Shown here piece after piece: positions 1 through 9,193 of a stretch of DNA of 64,000 bases. This DNA is from an uncultured Chitinophagaceae bacterium (lineage in GTDB: Bacteria; Bacteroidota; Bacteroidia; Chitinophagales; Chitinophagaceae). The notes beneath the pieces are model-generated. The model searched no databases. It was not told the origin of the DNA and worked only from the letters and a program-made list of their open reading frames with translations. The translations under genes were made by a program, and so were the position numbers. The stretch is from contig CALMED010000044.1 of assembly GCA_937862815.1 (NCBI GenBank), positions 23,923-87,922 of the forward strand. The letters run 5' to 3'. The number at the start of each line of letters is the position of its first letter. Within the stretch, counting starts at the first letter, position 1.

Positions 1-680
1 GCCGCAAGATCATGTTCGTGGCCACCAAGAAGCAGGCCAAGGAAATCGTGACCGAATGCGCCCAGAAGGTAAACATGCCTTACGTGACCGACCGCTGGCT
101 CGGTGGCATGCTCACCAACTTCAACACCGTGCGTAAAAGCGTGAAGAAGATGCAGAGCATCGAAAAAATGCTCAACGACGGCAGCTTCGACAGCATCACC
201 AAAAAAGAGCGCCTCCAGCTTTCCCGCGACAAGGATAAGATGGAAAAAGTATTGGGCGGTATCGCCAACATGACCCGTCTGCCGGCAGCCCTCTTCCTGG
301 TGGACATCGGTCACGAGCACATCGCTCTCGCCGAAGCACGCCGCCTGGGTGTTACCACCTTTGGCCTGGTGGATACCAACTGCGATCCCAACAAAGTGGA
401 TTACTTTATCCCCGGTAACGACGACGCCACCAAATCCATTGCCATCATCACCCAATACCTCACCGCCGCTATTGCGGAAGGACTGGCTGAGCGCCAGGCC
501 GAGAAGACCGACGAGGACGAATCCGAAGAAGTAACGGATAAGGGCCCCCGCTTCGATGAGAACGTGGAAGAAGGTGGTGAGCGCGGTGCACGCCGTGGCG
601 GCGGACGCGGTCCGGCCGGCGGTGCAGGAGCCCCCAAGCGCCGGGTGCCCAGCACGCAGAAGCGTACATCGGCCCGTTAA
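1..680 (+). CDS. rpsB: 30S ribosomal protein S2 (5' end outside window)
   Basis: Structural protein of the small ribosomal subunit. The reading frame is open from base 3 (RKI just before the first internal Met at base 12), so the true start lies upstream of the window. Visible S2 hallmarks are [14 protein letters not shown] near the start, the [19 protein letters not shown] stretch, and [22 protein letters not shown]. The C-terminus carries an acidic stretch followed by an Arg/Gly-rich tail ([10 protein letters not shown]), an extension beyond the E. coli protein that is common in this phylum. tsf follows 84 bases downstream on the same strand, the usual rpsB-tsf operon. Identification is secure. 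Confidence 0.97.
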   Translation, partial: RKIMFVATKKQAKEIVTECAQKVNMPYVTDRWLGGMLTNFNTVRKSVKKMQSIEKMLNDGSFDSITKKERLQLSRDKDKMEKVLGGIANMTRLPAALFLVDIGHEHIALAEARRLGVTTFGLVDTNCDPNKVDYFIPGNDDATKSIAIITQYLTAAIAEGLAERQAEKTDEDESEEVTDKGPRFDENVEEGGERGARRGGGRGPAGGAGAPKRRVPSTQKRTSAR

Positions 681-764
681 GGGATCCGTTTCAACCAACC
701 GGGTGCGGCCCCAACCGGCCGTCACCCCCCGTAAGCATTTCGTGAATCAATTCAAACCAGTTCT

Positions 765-1601
765 ATGTCTACTGTAACGATTACCGCACAGGATATCAAT
801 AAACTGCGCCAGGCAACCGGCGCCGGCATGATGGATTGCCGCAAAGCACTGACCGAAACAAATGGCGATTTTGAAGCAGCGATCGACTGGCTCCGCAAAC
901 AGGGCCAGAAAGTGGCGGCCAAACGGAGCGACCGCGAAGCCAAAGAAGGCGTGGTGATTGCCCAGACCAGCGCCGACCACAAGACCGGCTTCATCGTATG
1001 CGTTTCCTGCGAAACAGATTTTGTGAGTAAAAACGCCGACTTCGTAGCCTTCGCCCAGTCCATCGCCGACGCGGCTGTGGCCAACAACGTTAACTCTGCC
1101 GAAGAGCTGAACGAAGTGACCATCAACGGCACCAAAGTGGTGGACCTGGTGAACGACAAGCTCGCCTCTATCGGTGAAAAAATCGGCATCAGCAAATTTG
1201 AGCGCATTGAAGCTCCCTACGTTTCATCTTACATCCACGGCGCCTACCGCATGGGCGTGCTGGTGGGTCTCGACCAGGATGCAGCAGAAGCCGGCAAAGA
1301 CGTGGCCATGCAGATCGCAGCCATGAACCCCGTTGCCGTAGACGCTTCCAGCGTACCGGCCGATGTGATTGCACGGGAAAAGGACATTATCCTGGAACTC
1401 ATGAAGCAGGATCCCAAAATGGCCGGCAAGCCCGAAGAAATGGTGGCCAAGATAGCCGAGGGCAAGCTGAACGCCTTCTTCAAAGAGCAGACCCTGCTGG
1501 CGCAAGCCTTCGTTAAGGATGGCAGCAAGAGCGTGGGCGATTATCTTAAATCCGCCGGCGGCGTAAACGTAACCGGCTTTAAGCGCGTAGCCCTGGGTTA
1601 A
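765..1601 (+). CDS. tsf: Elongation factor Ts
   Basis: Guanine-nucleotide exchange factor for EF-Tu in translation elongation. The 278-residue protein has the N-terminal UBA-like module (TGAGMMDCRKAL, residues 18-29) and the TDFV motif (84-87) that inserts into EF-Tu, followed by the dimerisation/core domain with SSVPADVIAREKDI. Length is typical. The ATG at 765 gives the normal N-terminus MSTVTITAQDINKLR. It is the second gene of the rpsB-tsf operon and is closed by a strong intrinsic terminator at 1625-1654. Confidence 0.97.
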   Translation: MSTVTITAQDINKLRQATGAGMMDCRKALTETNGDFEAAIDWLRKQGQKVAAKRSDREAKEGVVIAQTSADHKTGFIVCVSCETDFVSKNADFVAFAQSIADAAVANNVNSAEELNEVTINGTKVVDLVNDKLASIGEKIGISKFERIEAPYVSSYIHGAYRMGVLVGLDQDAAEAGKDVAMQIAAMNPVAVDASSVPADVIAREKDIILELMKQDPKMAGKPEEMVAKIAEGKLNAFFKEQTLLAQAFVKDGSKSVGDYLKSAGGVNVTGFKRVALG

Positions 1602-1624
1602 ACCGGCGCCGCTGATATGTTTAG

Positions 1625-1654
1625 TCCCGCAGGATAGCCTGCGGGATTTTTTTT
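1625..1654 (+). terminator. Intrinsic terminator after tsf
   Basis: A perfect 9-bp stem (TCCCGCAGG at 1625-1633, CCTGCGGGA at 1638-1646) with a 4-base loop is followed by eight T residues (1647-1654). It ends the rpsB-tsf operon. Confidence 0.93.
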
Positions 1655-1703
1655 GCTGCAACCCGTCCTGATTTTCGTTAGCGTTTCACGGTTGTTTTGG
1701 GAG

Positions 1704-1711
1704 TACATTTG
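1704..1711 (+). promoter_or_regulatory. Bacteroidota -7 element for paaZ
   Basis: TACATTTG matches the Bacteroidota -7 consensus TAnnTTTG. It places the transcript start near 1715, between a possible ATG at 1697 and the ATG at 1733. This is one reason for preferring the start at 1733. Confidence 0.6.
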
Positions 1712-1732
1712 TACGAACAAAGGCTTTGTCGT

Positions 1733-3781
1733 ATGAAGATGCTCACCAACTATGTGACCGGCCGCTGGATGGCCGGCACCGGGGAGGGGCAGCCCCTGTA
1801 CAACGCGGTGACCGGCGCTCCGGTTGCCCGGGCTTCCACCGAGGGACTGGATTTTGCTGCCATCACCCGGTACGCCCGCACCGTGGGCAATCCCGCCCTT
1901 CGCCACCTTACTTTTCACGAGCGGGGCGCCCGCCTCAAGGCGCTGGCCCTCCACCTCCGCGAACACCTGCCCCGTTTTTATGAGATCAGCTACCAGACGG
2001 GCGCCACGCGGGCCGACAGCTGGATTGACATTGAAGGCGGCATCGGTAACCTGTTTGCCAATGCATCCCTGCGCCGCCGCTTTCCCAACGAACCCTTCTG
2101 CGTGGACGGCGAAACACATAACTTCAGCAAGTACAACACGTTCATGGGCACGCACATCCTTGTACCCAAGGAAGGCGTCGCCATCCACATCAACGCGTTC
2201 AACTTCCCCGTGTGGGGCATGCTGGAAAAAATTGCGGTGAACCTGCTGGCCGGCGTACCCGCCATCGTAAAGCCTGCCACCGTTACCAGCTATCTCACCC
2301 ATGCCGTGGTGGAGGAAATCATCGCGTCGGGCATCCTGCCCGAAGGCGCCCTGCAGCTGATCTGCGGCAGTGCCGGCGACCTGCTGGATCATGTCACCAG
2401 CCAGGATGTGGTTACTTTCACCGGCAGCGCCCGTACCGGCCACCTGCTGCGTTCGCACCCGGTCCTCCTGCGGGAGAACGTGCCGTTTAACATGGAAGCC
2501 GACTCGCTCAACTGCATGGTACTGGGCAACGATGTGGAGCCGGGTATGCCGGAGTGGGACCTGTTTGTAAAAGAAGTGCGCAAAGAGATGACGGTGAAAG
2601 CCGGCCAGAAATGCACCGCCGTGCGCCGCATGTTTGTGCCGGAAGATAAAATAGACGCCATGCAGCAATCCCTTGCGGCAGCGCTGGCACAAACCGTCAT
2701 CGGCAACCCCCGCAACGAGCAGGTGCGCATGGGCGCCCTCGCCGGCCAGACCCAGCGCCGCGAAGTGCGGGAACAGGTGCAGCAGCTCCTTACCGCCGCG
2801 GAACTGGTATACGGCGATCCGGGGCAGGTGGAAGTGCTGGACGCCGACCCCGTGGAAGGCGCTTTCCTCTCACCGCTCCTGCTGCGCAACGATACCCCCT
2901 TTACGTCAATAGCTGTGCACGATGTGGAAGCCTTTGGCCCGGTGAGCACGCTCATGCCCTACGGCACCATGGACGATGCCATCCGCCTGAGCAAGATGGG
3001 CAAGGGCAGCCTTTGCTCCACCATTGTAACCGCCGACGACCGGCTGGCACGCGACTACGTGCTGGGAGCCGCTTCCCACCACGGGCGCATCCTGGTGCTC
3101 AACCGCGACTGTGCCAAAGAAAGCACCGGCCACGGTTCCCCGCTGCCCCTGCTGGTGCACGGCGGTCCCGGGCGCGCCGGCGGCGGCGAAGAGATGGGCG
3201 GCCTGCGGGGTGTAAAGCATTACATGCAGCGTACCGCCCTGCAGGGCTCGCCCACCATGCTTACTGCCGTTACTTCCGTTTACCAGCCTTATGCAAAAGG
3301 AAAAGATCCCGGCGTGCATCCCTTCCGCAAGTATTTTGAAGAGCTGCAGGTGGGCGACCAGCTGGTGACCGCCAAACGGCTCATCACCAGCGAAGACATT
3401 GACCGCTTCGCCGATCTCAGCGGCGATCATTTCTACGCCCATAAAACCGCCACCAACTTTGACGGCACCCTGTTCGAACGCCAGGTGGCCCACGGCTACT
3501 TCATCATGAGCGCGGCGGCGGGATTGTTTGTAGACGGCAGCGAACGCGGTCCGGTGCTGCTGAACTACGGCATCGACGAACTGCGGTTCACCAAGCCCGT
3601 GTACCCGGGCATGTCCATCTACGTGCGCTTTACCTGCAAGGAGAAAGTACCGCAGGAGCGGCGGGAAGAAACAGATATCCCCCGGGGCATCGTGAAATGG
3701 TACGTGGAGATGCTCGACGACAACGACGAACACACCGGCATTGCCACCATTCTTACGATGGTGCAGTGCCGGGAACAGTAA
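1733..3781 (+). CDS. paaZ: Bifunctional oxepin-CoA hydrolase / semialdehyde dehydrogenase PaaZ
   Basis: Ring-opening enzyme of aerobic phenylacetate degradation. The MaoC-type hydratase domain hydrolyses oxepin-CoA and the aldehyde dehydrogenase domain oxidises the resulting semialdehyde. The 682-residue protein is collinear with E. coli PaaZ. The ALDH domain occupies about residues 1-530 with general-base Glu255 (NMEADSLN) and nucleophile Cys294 (GQKCTAVRR). The C-terminal MaoC domain has [10 protein letters not shown] at 561-570 and the [14 protein letters not shown] helix. Both active sites look intact. Start 1733 gives [12 protein letters not shown], which aligns with the family N-terminus; an ATG at 1697 lies upstream of the predicted promoter. 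The next gene begins 20 bases downstream. Other paa genes are at 45.4-48.8 and 62.2-64.0 kb on the opposite strand. Confidence 0.96.
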   Translation: MKMLTNYVTGRWMAGTGEGQPLYNAVTGAPVARASTEGLDFAAITRYARTVGNPALRHLTFHERGARLKALALHLREHLPRFYEISYQTGATRADSWIDIEGGIGNLFANASLRRRFPNEPFCVDGETHNFSKYNTFMGTHILVPKEGVAIHINAFNFPVWGMLEKIAVNLLAGVPAIVKPATVTSYLTHAVVEEIIASGILPEGALQLICGSAGDLLDHVTSQDVVTFTGSARTGHLLRSHPVLLRENVPFNMEADSLNCMVLGNDVEPGMPEWDLFVKEVRKEMTVKAGQKCTAVRRMFVPEDKIDAMQQSLAAALAQTVIGNPRNEQVRMGALAGQTQRREVREQVQQLLTAAELVYGDPGQVEVLDADPVEGAFLSPLLLRNDTPFTSIAVHDVEAFGPVSTLMPYGTMDDAIRLSKMGKGSLCSTIVTADDRLARDYVLGAASHHGRILVLNRDCAKESTGHGSPLPLLVHGGPGRAGGGEEMGGLRGVKHYMQRTALQGSPTMLTAVTSVYQPYAKGKDPGVHPFRKYFEELQVGDQLVTAKRLITSEDIDRFADLSGDHFYAHKTATNFDGTLFERQVAHGYFIMSAAAGLFVDGSERGPVLLNYGIDELRFTKPVYPGMSIYVRFTCKEKVPQERREETDIPRGIVKWYVEMLDDNDEHTGIATILTMVQCREQ

Positions 3782-3801
3782 TAAAATGAAACAACACAGG
3801 T

Positions 3802-4581
3802 ATGATACACAACATTGAAGGCGGCTATGTGAAGTCAGAATTTCACAACCACGTTACAACCATAGAATTTTATCACCCCCAGGGTAACTCGCTTCCTTAC
3901 CGCATCCTCGAGCAGCTGGCCACCGCCATCCACGGGGCTGGCAATGACGAAGAAACCCGCGTCATCGTGCTGCGCTCGCAGGGCGAAAAGGCATTTTGTG
4001 CCGGCGCTTCCTTCGACGAGCTCACGGCCATCCGGACGGAGGAGGAGGGACGGCGCTTCTTTTCCGGCTTTGCACAGGTGATCAATGCCATGCGCACCTG
4101 TCCCAAGTTCGTCATCGGCCGCATCCACGGTAAATGTGTGGGCGGCGGCGTGGGACTGGCGGCGGCCTGCGATTACGCCATTGCCACAGAAAACGCTGCG
4201 GTCAAGCTCAGCGAGCTGGCGGTAGGCATCGGCGCTTTTGTGGTGGGCCCTGCCGTGGAACGGCGCATGGGCAATGCCGCATTCATGCAGCTGGCCATTG
4301 ACGCTTCCAACTGGCGCACCGCCGGCTGGGCGCAGAAAAAAGGCCTCTTCGCCGAAGTGCACCACAGCTCCGAAACCATGGACGAGGCGGTACAGAACCT
4401 GGTGGACTCCCTCCTGCACGCCAACCCCGAAGCCATGGCCCTGCTGAAGCAGACCTTCTGGGCGGGTACCGAGAACTGGGACAGCCTCCTCACCGAACGC
4501 GCCGCCATCAGCGGACGACTGGTGCTGAGCCGATTTACCCGGGAGGCGATTGACCGGTTTAAAGCCCGGGCCCGTACGTAA
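3802..4581 (+). CDS. Enoyl-CoA hydratase/isomerase family protein
   Basis: Crotonase-fold acyl-CoA enzyme of 259 residues, probably co-transcribed with paaZ. The oxyanion-hole segments are visible as FCAGASFDEL and GGGVGLAAACDYA. Of the two glutamates used by classical enoyl-CoA hydratases, the second is present (Glu138 in KLSELAVGI). The first is Gly here (GGGVGLAAACD where hydratases have GGGCELA-type sequence). A pure hydratase is therefore uncertain, and isomerase or a specialised phenylacetate-pathway role is possible. A dedicated paaG is present elsewhere (48003-48779), so this is not assigned as paaG. Family assignment is firm; substrate is inferred only from adjacency to paaZ. Confidence 0.85.
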   Translation: MIHNIEGGYVKSEFHNHVTTIEFYHPQGNSLPYRILEQLATAIHGAGNDEETRVIVLRSQGEKAFCAGASFDELTAIRTEEEGRRFFSGFAQVINAMRTCPKFVIGRIHGKCVGGGVGLAAACDYAIATENAAVKLSELAVGIGAFVVGPAVERRMGNAAFMQLAIDASNWRTAGWAQKKGLFAEVHHSSETMDEAVQNLVDSLLHANPEAMALLKQTFWAGTENWDSLLTERAAISGRLVLSRFTREAIDRFKARART

Positions 4582-4600
4582 TATCACCGGGTTCCGGTGG

Positions 4601-4627
4601 TTGGGGGAGTGGTTTCGCTTAGTTTTG
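4601..4627 (+). promoter_or_regulatory. Promoter of sbtA-like gene
   Basis: A TTG (4601-4603), a 16-base spacer and TAGTTTTG (4620-4627, TAnnTTTG consensus) precede the ATG at 4648 by about 20 bases. This supports 4648 rather than the upstream GTG at 4597 as the translation start. Confidence 0.55.
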
Positions 4628-4647
4628 CAGCAATTTTCTTTCTGCTT

Positions 4648-5604
4648 ATGGACATGCTGCTGCACGACCTCACCAACCCAACCCTGCTCTTCTTCCTGTT
4701 GGGGGTGCTGGCCGCCCTGGTAAAAAGTGACCTGGAGATTCCTGCCCAGTCGGTCAAGTTTATTTCCCTGTACCTCCTTTTCTCCATTGGGTTTAAAGGG
4801 GGCCAGGAACTGGCCCACAGCGGCCTCACCACCGAAATTGTGGTTACCTTATCACTCGCTCTCTTCCTGGCGGCACTGGTGCCGTTGTATGCGTTCTTTA
4901 TTCTCAAGCGCCGGCTTACTGTTCACGATGCCGGTGCCGTGGCGGCGGCATATGGGAGCGTCAGCGCCGTAACCTTTGTGGCGGCTTCCTCCTTCCTGGA
5001 GGCGGAAGCGGTACACTATGGCGGGCACATGGTGGCCGCTATGGCGCTGATGGAGGCGCCGGCCATCATCATTGGCGTGATGCTGATCCGGAAATTTGAT
5101 ACCGGACAAACACAACAGCACCGGCTGCGGTACATCGTGCACGATGCACTCACCAACGGGAGTGTATTGATGATCATGGGCAGCCTGGTCATAGGGATTG
5201 TAGCCGACTCCAAACAGGCCGAAGGCATCAAGCCCTTTACCTCCGATATCTTCAAAGGGTTTCTCGCCGTCTTTTTGCTGGAGATGGGCATGGTGGCCGC
5301 CCGCCGTTTCAAGGCCTTCCGCAGTTACGGCTGGTTTGTTACGCTGTTTGGCTTGCTGCTGCCACCGCTTAACGGCTGCCTGGCCATTGGGCTGAGTTCA
5401 TTTTTTACCATTGAACCCGGCAACCGGTTTCTGCTGGCCATCCTCGCGGCCAGTGCTTCCTATATTGCCGTGCCGGCGGCCATGCGGCTGGCAGCGCCCA
5501 GGGCCGACCCGGGCCTTTACATTCCCATGGCCCTTGGCGTTACCTTTCCCTTCAATCTCACGGTGGGGATCCCGCTGTACTGGTGGTTGATCCAGCAGTT
5601 GTAG
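4648..5604 (+). CDS. SbtA-type sodium-dependent bicarbonate transporter
   Basis: Integral membrane protein of 318 residues with about ten hydrophobic segments, matching the SbtA/DUF897 family that imports bicarbonate with Na+ in cyanobacteria. Recognisable segments include NPTLLFFLLGVLAALVKSDL near the N-terminus, LYLLFSIGFKGGQEL, AAAYGSVSAVTFVAA, and ASASYIAVPAAMRLA near the C-terminus. The start at 4648 begins MDMLLHDLTNP. It converges with a carbonic anhydrase/SulP operon on the minus strand (stop codons 12 bases apart). The three genes together suggest handling of inorganic carbon, perhaps for anaplerotic carboxylation or pH homeostasis. The transported ion is inferred from family membership. 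Confidence 0.85.
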   Translation: MDMLLHDLTNPTLLFFLLGVLAALVKSDLEIPAQSVKFISLYLLFSIGFKGGQELAHSGLTTEIVVTLSLALFLAALVPLYAFFILKRRLTVHDAGAVAAAYGSVSAVTFVAASSFLEAEAVHYGGHMVAAMALMEAPAIIIGVMLIRKFDTGQTQQHRLRYIVHDALTNGSVLMIMGSLVIGIVADSKQAEGIKPFTSDIFKGFLAVFLLEMGMVAARRFKAFRSYGWFVTLFGLLLPPLNGCLAIGLSSFFTIEPGNRFLLAILAASASYIAVPAAMRLAAPRADPGLYIPMALGVTFPFNLTVGIPLYWWLIQQL

Positions 5605-5616
5605 ACCTGCACGCCT

Positions 5617-6249
5617 TTACAGGTTGTCGAACTCGTACAGCGGGTCGAAGTGTTCGCCGGCATGCAGTTCAAAAATGGTCTTGATGACCCCGTCGTGCAG
5701 GTCGTACACCCAACCGTGCAGGTTGGGGGCGTTGCGCTCTTTCCAGGCTTTCTGCACAATGGAGGTTTTGGCCACGTTCATCACCTGTTCCTGTACGTTC
5801 AGTTCAATGAGCCGGTTCAGCCGGTCATCTTCATTTGCGATGGCCCGGATCTCCTCCTGGTGGTACCGGTATACGTCTTTGATGTTGCGCAGCCATTTGT
5901 TGATGAGACCCAGGCTGTGCTGCTGAAACGCCGCTTTCACGCCACCGCATCCGTAGTGGCCGCATACAATGATGTGGTTGACCTTTAACACGTTTACCGC
6001 GTACTCCAGTACGCTCAGCACGTTGAGGTCGGTGTGGATCACCATATTGGCGATGTTGCGGTGGATAAAAATCTCACCCGGCTGCGTTTGCGTGATCTGG
6101 TCGGGCGGTACCCGGCTGTCGCTGCAGCCGATCCACAGGAAGTCGGGTTTCTGCACGTTCACCAGGCGATTGAAAAAATCGGGGTCCACCTGCACTTTAT
6201 TGGCGGCCCATTCTTTGTTGTTGTCCAGTAATTTTTCGTATGACTGCAT
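5617..6249 (-). CDS. can: Beta-class carbonic anhydrase
   Basis: Interconverts CO2 and bicarbonate in the cytoplasm. The 210-residue protein has the complete beta-class zinc site: Cys42 and the Asp44-Arg46 dyad in GCSDSRVP, then His98 and Cys101 in CGHYGCGG. Length is typical for the Can family. The start lies 18 bases downstream of the SulP stop on the same strand, so the two are very likely one operon. Coupling of a SulP transporter to a carbonic anhydrase is a known arrangement and points to bicarbonate as the SulP substrate. Confidence 0.95.
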   Translation of the reverse strand: MQSYEKLLDNNKEWAANKVQVDPDFFNRLVNVQKPDFLWIGCSDSRVPPDQITQTQPGEIFIHRNIANMVIHTDLNVLSVLEYAVNVLKVNHIIVCGHYGCGGVKAAFQQHSLGLINKWLRNIKDVYRYHQEEIRAIANEDDRLNRLIELNVQEQVMNVAKTSIVQKAWKERNAPNLHGWVYDLHDGVIKTIFELHAGEHFDPLYEFDNL

Positions 6250-6267
6250 CAGAATACGTTTTGTTGT

Positions 6268-7875
6268 TCAGAAATTTTTGGGATAGTTCGCGCCATTGTC
6301 TTCGATATCGCCTACATGGCTCATGGTGTTTTCGATCCGGTATTCATCCTTGAAGCCGAGCAGGTCTACTTTGATGTTTTTTTCCGCGGCGCTCACGCTG
6401 TAAAAGTCGCGGAGCAGTTCCAGCACATCGTGATCAATGTAAACGGTATCCGAAGCGTCAATCAGGATCTGGCTGTTCTCGGGCAGGTGGGCCAGGGTTT
6501 GTTTGATGGCCGCCTTGTTGAGGAACGACACTTCCTGGGCCAGCTTCATGCGGATGCGGGCGCCTGCGTGGTGCTCTTCTTTGCGGAAGAAGTAGGCCAG
6601 CTTCATGTTACCCCGCAGGATGAAAACGATACTCACGGCGAGGCCGATGCCCACCCCTTTGAGCAGGTCGGTAAACACCACGGCCAGCACGGTGGCCATA
6701 AAGGGGATGAACTGCGACAGCCCGCTGTGCCACATGTGGCGGAATACCTTCGGACTGGCCAGTTTGTAACCGATGAGGATGAGGATGGCTGCCAGGGTGG
6801 CCAGGGGTATCTTGTTCAGCAGGGTAGGGATGGCCACTACCGCCAGCAGCAGCAGGACCCCGTGGGTGATGGCCGACAGTTTGGTGCGTGCCCCGGAGGT
6901 GGCATTGGCCGTGGTTCGCACAATCACCGAGGTCATGGGGATGCCCCCGATAAGGCCCGAAAGGATGTTGCCAACGCCCTGTGCTTTCAGTTCCACATTA
7001 CCGCTGGCGAAGCGTTTATAGGGGTCCATTTTTCCGGCCGCCTCCAGGCTCAGCAGGGTTTCAATGCTGGCTACAATGCCCAGGGTTAAGGCCGTGATCC
7101 ACACATTGTAGTTGAGCAGCCCTTTCCAGTCGGGAAGTGAGAACTGCTCCAGGAAACCGGCTGCCGAAGCCGGGATGGGCAGGTCCACCAGGTGGCTTTT
7201 TGTTAAGGCCAGCGATGAGCCCGTGGCCACCAGGATTTCATTGATCACCAGTCCGGCCACCACCGCCACCAGTCCGCCGGGCAGCACTTTTATTTTTTTC
7301 AGGAAGCTGATCCGCATAAACGCGATGAGGATGGCCACCGATACCAGGGTAATGAGCACCGCTCCGGGTTGCATGCTGTTGGCCGCGTCGATGAGCGACG
7401 AGAAGCTGTTTTCGGTACCGTCTTTCTCAATAAACGCAAAGTCACCCTCGTTGTCTGCATCATATCCCACCGCGTGGGGCAGCTGTTTCAGGATGATGAT
7501 GATGCCGATGCCCGTGAGCATGCCCTCAATCACGTTCGACGGAAAATAATTGGAGATGGTGCCTGCCTTGATGAAGCCCAGCAGCAGCTGCAGCACACCG
7601 GCCAGCACCACGGCCATCAGGAAGGTTTCAAAGGAACCCAGCGTGGTGATGGCGGCCAGTACGATGGCGGTGAGGCCCGCGGCCGGTCCGGATACACTGA
7701 GGTGCGACTGGCTGAGATAACCCACCACAATCCCCCCAATGATACCGGAAATGATCCCCGAGAAGAGTGGGGCCCCGCTGGCCAGTGCTATACCCAGGCA
7801 GAGCGGCAGCGCTACGAGGAATACCACAACCCCGGACAGCACATCTGTACGGAAGTACTTGGTCGTTAGTTTCAT
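6268..7875 (-). CDS. SulP family inorganic anion transporter
   Basis: Membrane transporter of 535 residues: about ten to twelve hydrophobic helices (DVLSGVVVFLVALPLCLGIA first, then GPAAGLTAIVLAA) and a C-terminal STAS domain (ILIDASDTVYIDHDVLELL). The start is set at the ATG at 7875 (MKLTTKYFRTDVLSG), which fits SulP N-termini. The open frame extends about 85 codons further upstream but that part is low-complexity and unlike SulP. It is directly upstream of the carbonic anhydrase gene, so bicarbonate is the likely substrate, although sulfate cannot be excluded from sequence alone. Confidence 0.93.
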   Translation of the reverse strand: MKLTTKYFRTDVLSGVVVFLVALPLCLGIALASGAPLFSGIISGIIGGIVVGYLSQSHLSVSGPAAGLTAIVLAAITTLGSFETFLMAVVLAGVLQLLLGFIKAGTISNYFPSNVIEGMLTGIGIIIILKQLPHAVGYDADNEGDFAFIEKDGTENSFSSLIDAANSMQPGAVLITLVSVAILIAFMRISFLKKIKVLPGGLVAVVAGLVINEILVATGSSLALTKSHLVDLPIPASAAGFLEQFSLPDWKGLLNYNVWITALTLGIVASIETLLSLEAAGKMDPYKRFASGNVELKAQGVGNILSGLIGGIPMTSVIVRTTANATSGARTKLSAITHGVLLLLAVVAIPTLLNKIPLATLAAILILIGYKLASPKVFRHMWHSGLSQFIPFMATVLAVVFTDLLKGVGIGLAVSIVFILRGNMKLAYFFRKEEHHAGARIRMKLAQEVSFLNKAAIKQTLAHLPENSQILIDASDTVYIDHDVLELLRDFYSVSAAEKNIKVDLLGFKDEYRIENTMSHVGDIEDNGANYPKNF

Positions 7876-7886
7876 GTTGGTTGTTG

Positions 7887-8282
7887 TTAGGGCTGTTGCA
7901 ACCGGCTTTCCTGCCGGATCAAAGGCTGCGGCAGACGGTTCCCGTCCTGCGGCCACTTTAAAATACTGAAAAAATGAATTTGTCTGGCAGAAGACCCATC
8001 CGGCGGTTCCACCGGCACTTCCCGCCCCGGGGGAGTGTACAACTTTTCTGTATGAAGAATGCGTTGATTTGCTTCGTGTTCCGAATACTTCAAACGTTGC
8101 TCCTGCTCTTCCAGGTCCGGTTTCTGCCATTCCTCCGGCGGGGAGGTATTGGCGGTTTCATGGTTGTGTGCCAACTCTTCTGCCAGTTGATTCTGGTACA
8201 GCAGGGAGCCCATCTGCTGCAGGGGCAACAGTTGAATGCCGAAGACCAGCACAAGAAGTAAGCCAATTGAGCGAATGGGCAT
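7887..8282 (-). CDS. Small exported hypothetical protein upstream of SulP
   Basis: A 131-residue ORF with a hydrophobic N-terminus (RSIGLLLVLVFGIQLLPLQQ) followed by a charged, Glu/Gln-rich region. It ends 11 bases before the SulP start and so may be the first gene of the SulP-carbonic anhydrase operon. I do not recognise a domain. The hydrophobic leader and consistent spacing argue for a real membrane-anchored or secreted protein. The C-terminal third (after about residue 90) is less protein-like. Confidence 0.55.
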   Translation of the reverse strand: MPIRSIGLLLVLVFGIQLLPLQQMGSLLYQNQLAEELAHNHETANTSPPEEWQKPDLEEQEQRLKYSEHEANQRILHTEKLYTPPGREVPVEPPDGSSARQIHFFSILKWPQDGNRLPQPLIRQESRLQQP

Positions 8283-8326
8283 GGGCTACAAAAATATAGC
8301 CAGCAGTTGTTTGTCGGACAAAAAAG

Positions 8327-8356
8327 AAAGGCCCCGGGGGGCCTTTAATTTTTTTT
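8327..8356. terminator. Bidirectional terminator between fabG and the SulP operon
   Basis: AAAGGCCCC (8327-8335) and GGGGCCTTT (8338-8346) form a GC-rich stem. A T-run follows on the plus side (8349-8356). An A-run precedes it (8321-8329, T-run when read on the minus strand). It lies 20 bases beyond the fabG stop and so most likely ends the fabG transcript. Confidence 0.75.
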
Positions 8357-8376
8357 AACATATCCTTCAAGAAGTC

Positions 8377-9132
8377 TCAGATGTTGAGTCCCCCGCAAAC
8401 ACTGATGGTCTGGCCGGTGATGTACGACGACAAATCGCTGGCCAGGAACAGGGTTACATTGGCGATGTCTTCTGCGCTGGCAAACCGCGCCAGCGGGATG
8501 CCGGCCTTGTATTTGTCGGCGCCTTCGCCTTCCTTCAGGTAAGAGGTCATATCGGTTTCCACAAAACCGGGTGCAATGGCGTTGCAGCGGATGTTGCGGC
8601 TGCCCAGTTCCTTGGCCACGCTCTTGGTAAAGCCAATCACGCCGGCCTTGCTGGCGGCATAGCTGCTCTGGCCGGCATTGCCCATTTCGCCAATCACCGA
8701 GCTCATGTTGATGATGCTGCCGCTGCGGGCTTTCATCATCGGGCGGAGGATCTGCTTGGTCATGTAAAACACACTGTTGAGGTTCACCTGGATCACATCG
8801 TTCCATTGGTCGGGGCTCATGCGCAGCAACAGGTTGTCTTTGGAGATGCCGGCATTGTTCACACACACATCTACGGTGCCGAACTCCTGAAGTACTTCGT
8901 TTACAAAGGATTCACAGGCTGCGAAGTCGCCGGCATTGCTTTGCCACGCCTTCGCCTTTACGCCCATGCTTTGGAGACGGGCTTCGAGGGCGCGGGCCCG
9001 TTCGGCGCTGCTGTCGCTTACATAGCTAAAGGCAATATGGGCTCCGTGTTCGGCAAATTTGAGGGCCACCCCTTCGCCGATCCCGCGGGCGGCGCCGGTT
9101 ACGATGGCTACTTTTCCTTCCAGTAATTTCAT
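8377..9132 (-). CDS. fabG: 3-oxoacyl-[ACP] reductase
   Basis: Short-chain dehydrogenase that reduces 3-oxoacyl-ACP with NADPH in fatty-acid elongation. The 251-residue protein has the Rossmann motif TGAARGIG (12-19), NNAG (92-95) and the catalytic Ser144 or Ser145/Tyr158/Lys162 set (INMSS ... YAASK). The ending (SYITGQTISVCGGLNI) is typical of FabG. The start at 9132 gives MKLLEGKVAIVTG; the open frame upstream adds 19 codons without family similarity. A terminator lies just downstream. Another SDR substrate is possible but the overall match to FabG is strong. Confidence 0.93.
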   Translation of the reverse strand: MKLLEGKVAIVTGAARGIGEGVALKFAEHGAHIAFSYVSDSSAERARALEARLQSMGVKAKAWQSNAGDFAACESFVNEVLQEFGTVDVCVNNAGISKDNLLLRMSPDQWNDVIQVNLNSVFYMTKQILRPMMKARSGSIINMSSVIGEMGNAGQSSYAASKAGVIGFTKSVAKELGSRNIRCNAIAPGFVETDMTSYLKEGEGADKYKAGIPLARFASAEDIANVTLFLASDLSSYITGQTISVCGGLNI

Positions 9133-9193
9133 ACAAGCGGTTTTGATTCGGGCGTGAAAATAAGGGATTTCTACCGGGTAGCTGCGCACCGGC

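Noticed and set aside
1697..1732. Longer start for paaZ at ATG 1697
   Set aside because: It lies upstream of the predicted -7 element (1704-1711) and adds residues unlike PaaZ.
7876..8130. Extended N-terminus of the SulP frame
   Set aside because: The additional 85 codons are low-complexity, overlap the small exported ORF in another frame, and the ATG at 7875 matches SulP starts.
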